A DNA stretch of 64,000 nt from Pimelobacter simplex (GTDB taxonomy: Bacteria; Actinomycetota; Actinomycetes; Propionibacteriales; Nocardioidaceae), in NCBI GenBank assembly GCA_016803235.1, contig JADCLI010000008.1:1-64000 (forward strand). The letters run 5' to 3'. The translations under genes and the position numbers were made by a program. The notes under the pieces were generated by a model. It was given only the letters and a program-made list of their open reading frames with translations, did no database searches and had not been told where the DNA came from. The first letter of the stretch is position 1; each line of letters starts with the position of its first letter. Below are positions 35,703-44,239 of this stretch, piece by piece.

Positions 35703-37073
35703 ATGTCCCTGATCAGCAACCTCAAGCCGGGCGGCAAGCACGGGGTCCCGAGCAGCGAGAGCCGTGATCCGATCGGCTACCTCGTCGCCGGCCTCAACCG
35801 GCTCGCCCAGACCGACCTTCTCGACAAGGTCCGCCTCCGCAAGCCGGCCGAGCAGGCGGTCTTCTCCGTGACCCGGACCGGGTTCAAGACCATGACCAAC
35901 GCGAGCCGCACGTTCGCGAGGGCCGGCAAGGGCGGCCAGCCCGGGACCCGGCCCACCCACGCCGCCGCGAGCGGGGTCTTCGACCTCACCCCGGGCGAGG
36001 ACGAGCAGATGCTCGTCGACGTCGTCACCGAGTTCGCCGACGAGGTCGTCCGGCCCGCTGCGGCCGAGGCCGACAAGGCCTGCGCCGCGCCCGACGACCT
36101 GCTCAAGGCCAGCCTCGAGATCGGCCTGCCGATCCTGGGACTGCCCGAAGCGCTCGGCGGCGTCTCCGAGGAGCGCTCGGCGATGGCCGGGACCCTCGTC
36201 GCCGAGGCCCTCGCGAAGGGCGACATGGGCCTCGCCGTCGCGACCCTGGCCCCCGGCTCGGTCGCCACCGCGATCGGCCTGTGGGGCACCGACGCCCAGC
36301 AGCAGACCTACCTCCCGGCCTTCAGCGCCGAGGACGGCACCGTCCCCGCGGCGGCGCTCGCGCTCACCGAGCCCACCGTGCTCTTCGACGTGCTCAAGCC
36401 GTCGACCACCGCGACGAAGTCCGGCGACGGCTACGTGCTCAACGGCACCAAGAGCCTGGTCGCCCGCGGCGACAGCGCCGAGCTGTTCGTCGTCGGCGCC
36501 GAGCTCGACGGCAAGCCCGTCCTGTTCCTCGTCGAGTCCTCGACCGAGGGTCTCGCCGTCGAGGGCGACCCGGGGATGGGCGTGCGCGCCGCGTCGATGA
36601 CCAAGCTGGTCCTCGAGGACGTCAAGGTCCCCGCCGACGCCGTGCTCGGCGAGACCGACGGGTCGACCTACACCGAGTGCGTGCGCCTCTCGCGCCTGGC
36701 CTGGTGCGCGCTCGCGGTCGGCACCGGCCAGGCCGTGCTCGACTACGTGACGCCGTACGTCAAGGGCCGCGAGGCCTTCGGCGAGCCGATCGCCAACCGC
36801 CAGTCGGTGGCGTTCATGGTCGCCAACATCGCGATCGAGCTGCAGGGCATGCGGCTGCTGACCTACCGCGCCGCCTCCCGTGCGGCGGCCGGCAAGGACT
36901 TCTCCCGGGAGGTCGCGCTGGCCCGCAAGGCCTGCACCGACAAGGGCATGCAGATCGGCCTCGACGGCGTCCAGCTGCTCGGTGGTCACGGGTTCGTCAA
37001 GGAGCACCCGGTCGAGCGGTGGTACCGCGACCTGCGTGCCATCGGCATCATGGAAGGAACGGTGCTCGTCTGA
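35703..37073 (+). CDS. Acyl-CoA dehydrogenase family protein (FadE24-like)
   Basis: 456 aa. The N-terminal about 80 residues are an extension before the dehydrogenase fold. Substrate loop and FAD regions are present but the usual AMTEP-type segment reads AALALTEPTVLFDVLKPS, which is altered, and the C-terminus ends YRDLRAIGIMEGTVLV without the usual helices. This matches the divergent member of the two-gene fadE24-fadE23 arrangement of mycobacteria (Rv3139-Rv3140, from memory). TGATG coupling with the next gene supports a heteromeric enzyme. Confidence 0.85.
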   Translation: MSLISNLKPGGKHGVPSSESRDPIGYLVAGLNRLAQTDLLDKVRLRKPAEQAVFSVTRTGFKTMTNASRTFARAGKGGQPGTRPTHAAASGVFDLTPGEDEQMLVDVVTEFADEVVRPAAAEADKACAAPDDLLKASLEIGLPILGLPEALGGVSEERSAMAGTLVAEALAKGDMGLAVATLAPGSVATAIGLWGTDAQQQTYLPAFSAEDGTVPAAALALTEPTVLFDVLKPSTTATKSGDGYVLNGTKSLVARGDSAELFVVGAELDGKPVLFLVESSTEGLAVEGDPGMGVRAASMTKLVLEDVKVPADAVLGETDGSTYTECVRLSRLAWCALAVGTGQAVLDYVTPYVKGREAFGEPIANRQSVAFMVANIAIELQGMRLLTYRAASRAAAGKDFSREVALARKACTDKGMQIGLDGVQLLGGHGFVKEHPVERWYRDLRAIGIMEGTVLV

Positions 37074-38290
37074 TGGCGATCAACCTGGAAGTCCCCAAGA
37101 AGCACCGGGCGCTGGTCGACCAGGCCCACCAGGTCGCGATGAACATGCTGCGACCGATCTCCCGCAAGTACGACATCGCCGAGCACGAGTACCCCAAGGA
37201 GCTCGACATGCTCGCGGCGATGATCGACGGGCTCTCCGAGTCCGGCGCGAGCGAGGGGGCCGGTGCGACCGGCGTACGCCGCGACGCCGGCGACGAGGAC
37301 AAGGGCAAGGTCAAGAACGGCGCCAACCTCGCCTCGGTGACCTCCGTCGCCGAGATGTGCTGGGGCGACACCGGCCTGCTGCTCTCGATGCCCCGCCAGG
37401 GTCTCGGCAACTCCGCGATCGCCTCGGTCGCCAACGACGAGCAGCTCGAGCGGTTCAAGGGTCGCTGGGCCTCGATGGCGATCACCGAGCCGTCGTTCGG
37501 CTCCGACTCCGCCGCGATCTCGACCACCGCGGTCCTCGACGGCGACGAGTACGTCATCAACGGCGAGAAGATCTTCGTCACGTCCGGCGAGCGCTCCGAC
37601 TGCATCGTCGTGTGGGCGACCCTCGACAAGTCCCTCGGCAGGGCGGCGATCAAGTCGTTCGTGGTCGAGAAGGACACGCCGGGCGTGAAGGTCGAGCGGC
37701 TCGAGGAGAAGCTCGGCATCCGGGCCTCCGACACGGCGGTGATCACCTTCACCGACGCGCGGGTCCCCAAGGAGAACCTCCTCGGGTCGCCGGAGATCAA
37801 CGTCGAGCAGGGCTTCGCCGGCGCGATGGCGACCTTCGACAACACCCGGCCGCTGGTCGCCGCGATGGCCGTGGGCTGCGCCCGCGCCTCGCTCGACCTC
37901 ACCCGCGACCTGCTCGCGGAGGCCGGGATCGAGGTCGACTACGACCGGCCCGCGATCCTGCAGCACGCCGCGGCGGCGAAGTTCCTTCAGCTCGAGTCGG
38001 ACTGGGAGGCGGGCCGTCTGCTCACCCTCCAGGCGGCGTGGATGGCCGACAACCGCAAGCCCAACTCGCTCGAGGCCTCGATGGCCAAGGCGAAGGCCGG
38101 GCGCGTGGGCTCGGACGTGACGCTGTCGTGCGTCGAGCTGTGCGCCTCGATCGGCTACAGCGAGGAGGAGCTGCTCGAGAAGTGGGCCCGCGACTCCAAG
38201 ATCCTCGACATCTTCGAGGGCACCCAGCAGATCCAGCAGCTGATCGTCGCCCGCCGCGTCCTGGGCCTGTCCAGCGCCGAGCTGAAGTGA
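37073..38290 (+). CDS. Acyl-CoA dehydrogenase (FadE23-like)
   Basis: 405 aa. Standard dehydrogenase motifs: MAITEPSFGSDSAAISTTA, RASDTAVITFTDARVP and a C-terminal KILDIFEGTQQIQQLIVARRVLG. It starts on the last base of the preceding FadE24-like gene. As in mycobacteria, the two proteins probably form one alpha2beta2-type acyl-CoA dehydrogenase. Substrate unknown. Confidence 0.92.
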   Translation: MAINLEVPKKHRALVDQAHQVAMNMLRPISRKYDIAEHEYPKELDMLAAMIDGLSESGASEGAGATGVRRDAGDEDKGKVKNGANLASVTSVAEMCWGDTGLLLSMPRQGLGNSAIASVANDEQLERFKGRWASMAITEPSFGSDSAAISTTAVLDGDEYVINGEKIFVTSGERSDCIVVWATLDKSLGRAAIKSFVVEKDTPGVKVERLEEKLGIRASDTAVITFTDARVPKENLLGSPEINVEQGFAGAMATFDNTRPLVAAMAVGCARASLDLTRDLLAEAGIEVDYDRPAILQHAAAAKFLQLESDWEAGRLLTLQAAWMADNRKPNSLEASMAKAKAGRVGSDVTLSCVELCASIGYSEEELLEKWARDSKILDIFEGTQQIQQLIVARRVLGLSSAELK

Positions 38291-38345
38291 TCGTCCGCTG
38301 ATCGAGGCGTGACACCTCGGCGTTCCCGTGCGAAGAGGGGTCGGG

Positions 38346-38855
38346 ATGCGACCAGGAGCCGGCGGGTTCGCCGAGGTGTACGCCGAGCACGTGACGCCCG
38401 TGTGGCGCTACGTGCGCCTGCGCGTGCCCGCCGATGCCGATGCGGAGGACGTCACGAGCCAGGTGTTCGAGCGCGCGATGCGCTCCTGGGACCGGTACGA
38501 CGGCACTCGGGGCGGCGTCGGCGCGTGGCTGATGGGCATCGCCCGGCACACCGTCGCCGACTGGTGGCGCCGGCACGGCCGCGAGCTGCCCACCGATCCC
38601 GCGGCGGCCGCCTTCGCCGGCGGCGTCGCGGACGACGACCCCGAGGGCGAGGTCCTGCGCCGGCTCGGCGCCGACGACGTCCGGCGGCGGCTGGGCCACC
38701 TGACCGCCCGCGAGCGGGAGGCGGTCGCCCTGCGGTTCGGGAGCGAGCTCAGCTCCACCGAGATCGCCGTCATCCTCGGCGTCACGCCCAGCGCGGCGCG
38801 GATGCTGGTGCACCGCGCGGTCGGACGGCTCCGGGAGGTGATGGACGGTGCCTGA
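38346..38855 (+). CDS. RNA polymerase ECF sigma factor
   Basis: 169 aa from ATG 38346. Region 2 (FAEVYAEHVTPVWRYVRLRV, ADAEDVTSQVFERAM) and region 4 (LGHLTAREREAVALRFGSELSSTEIAVILGVTPSAARMLVHRAVGRLREVM) are clear. It is short, without extra domains. It overlaps by 8 nt the gene of a membrane protein that could be its anti-sigma factor, followed by an AhpD-like protein; the three form an operon. Confidence 0.92.
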   Translation: MRPGAGGFAEVYAEHVTPVWRYVRLRVPADADAEDVTSQVFERAMRSWDRYDGTRGGVGAWLMGIARHTVADWWRRHGRELPTDPAAAAFAGGVADDDPEGEVLRRLGADDVRRRLGHLTAREREAVALRFGSELSSTEIAVILGVTPSAARMLVHRAVGRLREVMDGA

Positions 38856-39369
38856 GGAGACCGACGGACTCGACCCGAACGTCGAGACGGTGCTCTGGCT
38901 GGGCGAGGCGGCCCGCTCGGCGCCCCCGCCGGGGCTGGTCGCCCGGATCGACGCGGCGGTGCGGCGCCGGGCGGAGCGACCCAGCCGTCCCATGACGGCG
39001 GTGGCGCTGGCGCTCGCCGCGGCCTTCGTGCTCCAGGCCGCCGGCAACCTCGTCGCCGGGGAGTGGATCTCCGACGGGATCGACGAGCCCTACGCGCCGC
39101 ACGCCATGTTCGAGATGTCGCTGGCGCTCGTCGCCGCGGCCGTGTGCGCCGCCGCGGCCGCCGTACGACGGGCGTGGGGCGCGGTATCCGTGCTGACCTG
39201 CACGCCGCTCGCGCTCGGCCTGGGGCTGCACGGGGTGGGCGAGCTCGGCCAGTTCGCGGCCGGTGCGGTGCTGCACACCGCCGAGGGGGTGCTCGGGCTG
39301 GCCCTGCTCGCGGCGTGGTGGTGGCAGTGGCGTGACACTCCGCGGCCCTCGCGCGAAGCAGGGGCATGA
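38848..39369 (+). CDS. Membrane protein in sigma-factor operon, possible anti-sigma factor
   Basis: 173 aa from GTG 38848. A short soluble N-terminus (about 45 residues, ETVLWLGEAARSAPPPGLVARIDAAV) is followed by about four hydrophobic helices. Position directly after an ECF sigma gene, with overlap, suggests an anti-sigma role. No zinc-anti-sigma HxxxCxxC motif is visible. The next gene overlaps by 4 nt. Confidence 0.7.
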   Translation: MPEETDGLDPNVETVLWLGEAARSAPPPGLVARIDAAVRRRAERPSRPMTAVALALAAAFVLQAAGNLVAGEWISDGIDEPYAPHAMFEMSLALVAAAVCAAAAAVRRAWGAVSVLTCTPLALGLGLHGVGELGQFAAGAVLHTAEGVLGLALLAAWWWQWRDTPRPSREAGA

Positions 39370-39902
39370 GCATCCTCGAGCGGACCCGGACCCACCTGCG
39401 CGTCCTCGCCTCGGCCAGGCGCAACCGAGGCGACCTCGCCGCCCGACTGGTACGACGCCCGCAGCTGCTGGTCGCCCAAGGGACCTACGAGACGTCGTTG
39501 CTGCTGATGGGCCGGATGCCAGCACGGCTCAAGACGCTGGCCACCGCCAAGGCCGCGATGGTCGTCAGCTGTGAGTTCTGCCTCGACATCGGCGCGGCGC
39601 TCGCCGGCGCCGAGGGAGTGCCGGAGGAGAAGCTGGTTGCCCTGCTGGAGCCCGACGGCAACCCGGCGCTGAGCGCCGAGGAGCAGCTGGTGGTCGCCTA
39701 CGCCGCCGCGATCAGCGCATCGCCCGCCGTGGTGCCCGACGACCTGCGAGAGCGGCTCGAGGCGAGGTTCACCAGCGCCCAGCTCACCGAGCTCGCCGCC
39801 GAGGTCGCCTGGGAGAACCAGCGGGCCCGGCTGAACCAGGCCCTCGGCGTCCGTCCGGCCGGCTTCTCCGACGGCGCCTTCTGCCTCATCCCCCAACGCT
39901 GA
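39366..39902 (+). CDS. Carboxymuconolactone decarboxylase/AhpD-like protein
   Basis: 178 aa. Redox motif SCEFCLDIG (Cys about 70 and 73) in the AhpD-like fold; the C-terminal WENQRARLNQALG helix is typical. Third gene of the ECF sigma operon, so it may be the stress-responsive output of that sigma. Its last 17 bases overlap the 3' end of the convergent galactokinase gene. Confidence 0.88.
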   Translation: MSILERTRTHLRVLASARRNRGDLAARLVRRPQLLVAQGTYETSLLLMGRMPARLKTLATAKAAMVVSCEFCLDIGAALAGAEGVPEEKLVALLEPDGNPALSAEEQLVVAYAAAISASPAVVPDDLRERLEARFTSAQLTELAAEVAWENQRARLNQALGVRPAGFSDGAFCLIPQR

Positions 39903-40911
39903 GGACCTCCGCGCCCGGCCCGGGTTCGACCAGGTGGTGGACCGGTGTCGCCCAGTCGCGGGCGGCGTACGCCGCGTCCACCGCCTCCCGTACGACGTCC
40001 GCCCGGTCGGCCGCGACGAGGGTGACCGTGCAGCCGCCGAAACCACCGCCGGTCATCCGCGAGCCGAGTGCGCCGGCGCCCGTGGCGGTCTCGACGATCA
40101 GGTCGAGCTGGGGGACGGAGACCTCGTAGTCGTCGCGCAAGGACGCGTGGGACGCCGTCATCAATGCACCCAGGCGACCCCAGGCGCGCGCGGCGATCGC
40201 CTCGACGGCGGCACCGACCCGATCGTTCTCGGTCCGCACGTGCCGCGTCCGGCGCGGGTCGCCCGCCTCGCACTCGCGGCGGCGCTGGGCGTAGCCGCCG
40301 TCGCCGTCGGCGAGTGCGTGCCGGACCCGGGTGTCGGTGACGAGCAGGGCGAGCCCGTCGTCCGCGACGGGGAGGGGGACCCGCCTGGTGGCCGGTGTGT
40401 GCGGGTCGGCGAAGTCGACCAGCAGGGCGTGCCCGGCTGCGCCGAGCATGCTGGCGAGCTGGTCCATGCCGCCGGTCGGGGCTCCGACATGGTCGGTCTC
40501 GGCACGGCGGCAGACCTCGGCGAGGGTGCGGCGCCGGCCGTCGTCGAGCGGGATCCGGAGCAGTCCGGCGACCCCGGTCGCGACGGCGCACTCCAGCGCC
40601 GCCGAGCTGGACAGCCCGCCCCCCAACGGCACGGTCGAGGCGAGGACGACGTCGAGCCCCGGCACGTCCCAGCCGGCACGGCGGAGCTCGACGACCACGC
40701 CGACGACGTACTCCTGCCAGTGGGCGTCCCCGGCCGGCGCCTCGGCACTGGTGATCCGGAGGCGCCCGTCGGTGCGCGGGCGGATCGTCGCCGTCGTGGC
40801 GAGCTGGATGGCGAACGGCAGGCACAGGCCGCGGTTGTAGTCGGTGTGCTCGCCGATCAGGTTCACACGGCCCGGGGCGCGGGCCACGACGGCCGGACGG
40901 GGGAGGTGCAC
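39886..40911 (-). CDS. galK: Galactokinase
   Basis: 341 aa from GTG 40911, shorter than most galactokinases (about 380-390). GHMP kinase motifs: signature ARAPGRVNLIGEHTDYN, ATP loop PLGGGLSSSAALE and motif 3 GSRMTGGGFGGCTV. The HTDY and the catalytic region are intact. No galT or galE next to it; the isolated position suggests a salvage or multi-sugar role. Confidence 0.92.
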   Translation of the reverse strand: MHLPRPAVVARAPGRVNLIGEHTDYNRGLCLPFAIQLATTATIRPRTDGRLRITSAEAPAGDAHWQEYVVGVVVELRRAGWDVPGLDVVLASTVPLGGGLSSSAALECAVATGVAGLLRIPLDDGRRRTLAEVCRRAETDHVGAPTGGMDQLASMLGAAGHALLVDFADPHTPATRRVPLPVADDGLALLVTDTRVRHALADGDGGYAQRRRECEAGDPRRTRHVRTENDRVGAAVEAIAARAWGRLGALMTASHASLRDDYEVSVPQLDLIVETATGAGALGSRMTGGGFGGCTVTLVAADRADVVREAVDAAYAARDWATPVHHLVEPGPGAEVLSVGG

Positions 40912-40925
40912 GGGGCCACACTAGG

Positions 40926-41492
40926 GTGACGGCCGTGCCCCGTCCGCTCATCGTCGCCGCCACCCGCGCCGAGGTCGCCCACGTCCCCTCCGGCCTCGAG
41001 GTCCTGGTCACGGGCATCGGCAAGACCGCCGCCGCCACCGCGCTCGCCCGCCATCTGGCGGTGCGCAATGACCTCGCGGACCTGGAGGTCGTCAACCTCG
41101 GCACCGCCGGCGGCCTGCACGACGGCCTGTCCGCGGAGCACGGCCTGTACGAGATCGGCACCGTGCTCAACCACGACATCAACGCCGACGCGATCCGCGC
41201 GCTGGGCTACGACCCGCGTGAGCGGCTCGTCGTCGGGCCTGGGGAGACCGTCCTCGCCACCGGCGACGTCTTCGTCACCGACCCCGTGGTCCGGGCTCGG
41301 CTGGCCGAGCAGGCGCAGCTGGTCGACATGGAGGGCTACGCCGTCGCCTACGTCGCGCAGGAGCTCGGCGTGCCCGTGCGGCTGGTCAAGCACGTCTCGG
41401 ACAACGCCGACGAGGGCGCCCGGGAGTGGGTCTCGCTCGTCGACCGGAGCGCCCGGGTCCTGGGGGAGTGGGCCGCGGCCCACCTCACCTGA
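40926..41492 (+). CDS. Nucleosidase (MTA/SAH nucleosidase or futalosine hydrolase family)
   Basis: 188 aa from GTG 40926 (GTG 40935 also possible). PNP/UDP-phosphorylase-family motifs: ILVTGIGKTAAATALARHL-like start, NLGTAGGL, VDMEGYAVAYVAQELGVPVRLVKHVSDNAD with the catalytic Asp. Short for MtnN (about 230). Likely splits a nucleoside to base and sugar. 14 bp from the divergent galactokinase gene. Confidence 0.85.
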   Translation: MTAVPRPLIVAATRAEVAHVPSGLEVLVTGIGKTAAATALARHLAVRNDLADLEVVNLGTAGGLHDGLSAEHGLYEIGTVLNHDINADAIRALGYDPRERLVVGPGETVLATGDVFVTDPVVRARLAEQAQLVDMEGYAVAYVAQELGVPVRLVKHVSDNADEGAREWVSLVDRSARVLGEWAAAHLT

Positions 41493-41502
41493 CGACGCCG
41501 GC

Positions 41503-42096
41503 TCAGCGGCTGCTGCTGGCACGCCGGCCGCGCACGACGCCGACGAAGTCCTGGTGGACCGGGCTGTCGGCGTCGCGCAGCCACACGAGGGCCACGGTGG
41601 TCGGCTCGAGCTCGACGGGACGCTGCACCACGTCCTTGCGGTGGTGCAGCCGCGCCACGGACATCGGCACGATGACGATGCCGGTGCCGGAGGCGGCGAC
41701 CTCGATCGCGTCCTTGACGCCCATCTCGGGGAACGGCAGCTGCTCCACCGAGGGCGTCCACCCCGACGGATGCGGCCGCACCAGCTGCTCCTCGGCGAGG
41801 TCGGCCAGCGGGATCGGCGTCTCGGGGTCGGACGCCGCCACGAAGTGCTCGCGTCCGGCGACGACGACCGGCACCTCGTCGTACAGGCGCACGCAGTGCA
41901 GTGGTGCGGGGCGCTCGAGGTCGACCGGGAGCCGCACGAGCGCCATGTCGGCGGTGCCGTCGTCGAGCACGGCACGCTGCTGGTCCTCCTCGACGGGCAG
42001 CAGGTGCAGCCGGACCCGCGGGTTGCGGTCGCGCCAGACCCGCGCCCACTTGTCGGGGGTCACTCCGGGAACGAAGGCGATGCGCAGGTCCTGCAT
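41503..42096 (-). CDS. LysR-type substrate-binding domain protein without HTH
   Basis: 197 aa. It aligns by pattern to the effector-binding half of LysR regulators (RIAFVPGVTPDKW, ADMALVRLPV, VPVVVAGREHF, GTGIVIVPMSVARLH). The usual N-terminal DNA-binding domain is absent: the start ATG 42096 begins directly at the effector domain and nothing upstream encodes an HTH. Similar stand-alone proteins exist in actinobacteria. Effector and role unknown. Confidence 0.82.
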   Translation of the reverse strand: MQDLRIAFVPGVTPDKWARVWRDRNPRVRLHLLPVEEDQQRAVLDDGTADMALVRLPVDLERPAPLHCVRLYDEVPVVVAGREHFVAASDPETPIPLADLAEEQLVRPHPSGWTPSVEQLPFPEMGVKDAIEVAASGTGIVIVPMSVARLHHRKDVVQRPVELEPTTVALVWLRDADSPVHQDFVGVVRGRRASSSR

Positions 42097-42133
42097 GTGC
42101 CCACGATCCCAGAGCGAGCCCGTCAGCGGCGCA

Positions 42134-42409
42134 TCAGGCCTGCGCCATCAGGCCGAACTGCAGGGTGCCGGTGTCGTCGATCCCCGCGTCGAGCACCATC
42201 GCATCGAGCTGGGTGGCGGAGCCCTCGTCGAGGTAGACGGTCGCACCGTCCTGCTCCACGACCTGGTCGCCGGGTTCGGCCTGTTCCGCCGCGGCCACGG
42301 CGAAGCCGGCCTCGGCCTGGGTGATGCGCAGTCCCGCGGAGTCGGGGACGTCGGGGGCGTCGGTCATCTGCTTGACGATCGTGCAGGCGTTCTCGGTCAG
42401 GGTGAGCAT
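42134..42409 (-). CDS. HesB/IscA-like protein without the usual C-terminal cysteines
   Basis: 91 aa. The HesB/IscA fold is recognisable (LTLTENACTIVKQM, GLRITQAEAGFAVAAAE, VYLDEGSATQLDAMVLD), but the CxC near the C-terminus that binds Fe-S is missing; only Cys9 remains. A similar Cys-less branch exists in actinobacteria. It is unlikely to be a Fe-S scaffold. Confidence 0.83.
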   Translation of the reverse strand: MLTLTENACTIVKQMTDAPDVPDSAGLRITQAEAGFAVAAAEQAEPGDQVVEQDGATVYLDEGSATQLDAMVLDAGIDDTGTLQFGLMAQA

Positions 42410-42472
42410 GGCTTGCCTTCTCGGTTTCGTGGTCAGAGACCTTTCCCACCGTGGCAGGTGCCGGGACCTCGT

Positions 42473-42844
42473 TCAAGGGCGCCGGGCGTGTCGCCGCACG
42501 GCGCGCAACGCGCCGACGGCCGCATAGCTGCCGGTGAGCGCCGTCACCATCGCCATCGCCCGCGGGCTGCTGTCGCGGCGTACCACGTGCGTCAGGCCGG
42601 TCACGGTGTCGGACAGGTCGACGCCGAGCCCCAACAGGTGCAGGCGGTCACGCTCCTGCGTCCCGCCGAGGAGGTACGCCGCACCGAGCGCGATCGCCCG
42701 GGCGCCGTAGATCCGGGTCAGGTACCCGACCTCCGGCGCCGGCGCGATCCCGAACGCGCGGCTCGTCGCCCCGGGGGTGGCGAGCGAGGCCGCCCCGAGC
42801 CCGATCCGCCCCCAGGCCAGCAGTTCCAGGCTCCTCGAGGTCAT
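42473..42844 (-). CDS. Small membrane protein, paralog of the gene at 20806
   Basis: 123 aa from ATG 42844. Same pattern as the protein at 20806-21201: GRIGLGAASLATP, FGIAP, VGYLTRIYGARAIALGAAYL, then a polar stretch and a C-terminal hydrophobic segment. Function unknown. Divergent from the AraC regulator gene with a 110-bp gap. Confidence 0.72.
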   Translation of the reverse strand: MTSRSLELLAWGRIGLGAASLATPGATSRAFGIAPAPEVGYLTRIYGARAIALGAAYLLGGTQERDRLHLLGLGVDLSDTVTGLTHVVRRDSSPRAMAMVTALTGSYAAVGALRAVRRHARRP

Positions 42845-42954
42845 GCGCCCATCGTCGACCCGCGCCGGACGCCGCGGCCATGACGTGGAAGGTCATGACC
42901 GTCGCCGCCGGGTACTACAGTCGACAGGGACCTCGGAAGGAGGTGCGGTGGAGA

Positions 42955-43899
42955 ATGCTGTTCGAGAGTGACGGTCTCGAGGAGACCGAGCAGTTCCTGA
43001 GCGAGAGCTACGCGCCCATGCGGATCGGCAGCACCACGACCACCGCGCCCACCCGCATCGCCCGGGCCGCCGCGCCGACGATCAGCGTCGACCGCGTCGA
43101 CCTCGGGTTCGTGATGTCCTACGACGTCGAGCCCCTGCACATGATCAGCCTGTGCGACGTCGTGTCCGGCACCGTCGAGGGACACGGCCCCGATGCGACG
43201 GCGACCGAGAGCTTCGGCGCCGGCGACCTCTTCTCGCTCTCGCCGCCGAGTCGTGCCTACGGCGGGACCATCAACCGGGCGACCTACACCGTCACCATGC
43301 TCGACCCGGCCGTGCTGGCGCAGGTGGCGTCCCCGGCGCCCGGTAGCGACACCGTGGAGCTCACGAGCCACCGCCCGGTCGACGCCGCCGCCGCACGCCG
43401 GGTCCGGGCCGCGATCGACCACCTCGACCATGTCGTGCTGTCCGACCCGGACGCCGTGGCGAGCCCGCTGGTGCTCGGGACCGCGACGCGTTACCTCGCT
43501 GCCCAGCTGCTGGAGGCCTTCCCGAACACCTCCGTGGCCGGGCCGGGCGTCGCCGACAGCCGCGACGCGCACCCCGCCGCCGTACGCCGGGCGATCGCCT
43601 ACATCGACGCCAACGCGGACCTCGACCTCTCGCCGGTGGAGATCGCCACAGCCGCCCACGTGAGCGTGCGCTCCCTCCAGCTGGCCTTCCGGCGCCACCT
43701 GGACACCACGCCGATGACCTACCTGCGCGACGTCCGTCTGGCCCGGGCCCGACGCGACCTCTCCGCAGCCGCCGCGGGCGACGGTGCGAGCGTGACCGAC
43801 ATCGCCCTGCGGTGGGGCTTCACGCACCAGGGACGGTTCGGGCAGGCCTACCGGCGGGCGTATGACGAGACGCCCGGCGCCACCCGGCGCCGGGGATGA
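42955..43899 (+). CDS. AraC family transcriptional regulator
   Basis: 314 aa. I placed the start at ATG 42955 because a strong Shine-Dalgarno (AAGGAGGT, 42937-42944) sits 10 nt upstream; earlier in-frame starts would overlap it. The N-terminal about 200 residues resemble the AraC-ligand-binding-like domain (AraC_binding_2). The C-terminal HTH is complete: SPVEIATAAHVSVRSLQLAFRRHLDTTPMTYLRDVRLARAR then VTDIALRWGFTHQGRFGQAYRRAYDETP. Confidence 0.93.
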   Translation: MLFESDGLEETEQFLSESYAPMRIGSTTTTAPTRIARAAAPTISVDRVDLGFVMSYDVEPLHMISLCDVVSGTVEGHGPDATATESFGAGDLFSLSPPSRAYGGTINRATYTVTMLDPAVLAQVASPAPGSDTVELTSHRPVDAAAARRVRAAIDHLDHVVLSDPDAVASPLVLGTATRYLAAQLLEAFPNTSVAGPGVADSRDAHPAAVRRAIAYIDANADLDLSPVEIATAAHVSVRSLQLAFRRHLDTTPMTYLRDVRLARARRDLSAAAAGDGASVTDIALRWGFTHQGRFGQAYRRAYDETPGATRRRG

Positions 43900-43987
43900 C
43901 GGTCCGTCCCGAGCTCTTCGCTGGACGGCCATCGAGGTTGGCGCTCAGCGGATATCGGCGGGTGTCCGCGCTCCCTAGCGTGGAGGC

Positions 43988-44236
43988 ATGCAGCAATCGC
44001 CCTCGAGCGGCTGCGGGCGTGCTGCGCAAGCGCCGGACCCCCGTGTGGTGGCCGCGCGCCTCGGCCGACCCGGCCTGCCTGCCACCGCGGGTGAGGAGGT
44101 CCGCCGGCTGGAGTGTCTCTCCTGCGCGTCGACCACCGACCACGTGCGTGGACCGGTCACCCTCGGACCCGACGGCGTCGTGCTGGTGCAGTGGTGGACC
44201 TGTCGGGCGTGCCCCGACGGCCGGACGGTCGGCTGA
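43988..44236 (+). CDS. Small zinc-ribbon-like protein
   Basis: 82 aa. ATG 43988 follows GGAGG (43981-43985). Two CxxC pairs, ECLSCAS and WTCRACPDG (about 23 residues apart), suggest a zinc ribbon. The N-terminal 35 residues are Pro/Arg-rich. It lies three bases before a methyltransferase gene, so probably co-transcribed. Function unknown. Confidence 0.6.
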   Translation: MQQSPSSGCGRAAQAPDPRVVAARLGRPGLPATAGEEVRRLECLSCASTTDHVRGPVTLGPDGVVLVQWWTCRACPDGRTVG

Positions 44237-44239
44237 GGG

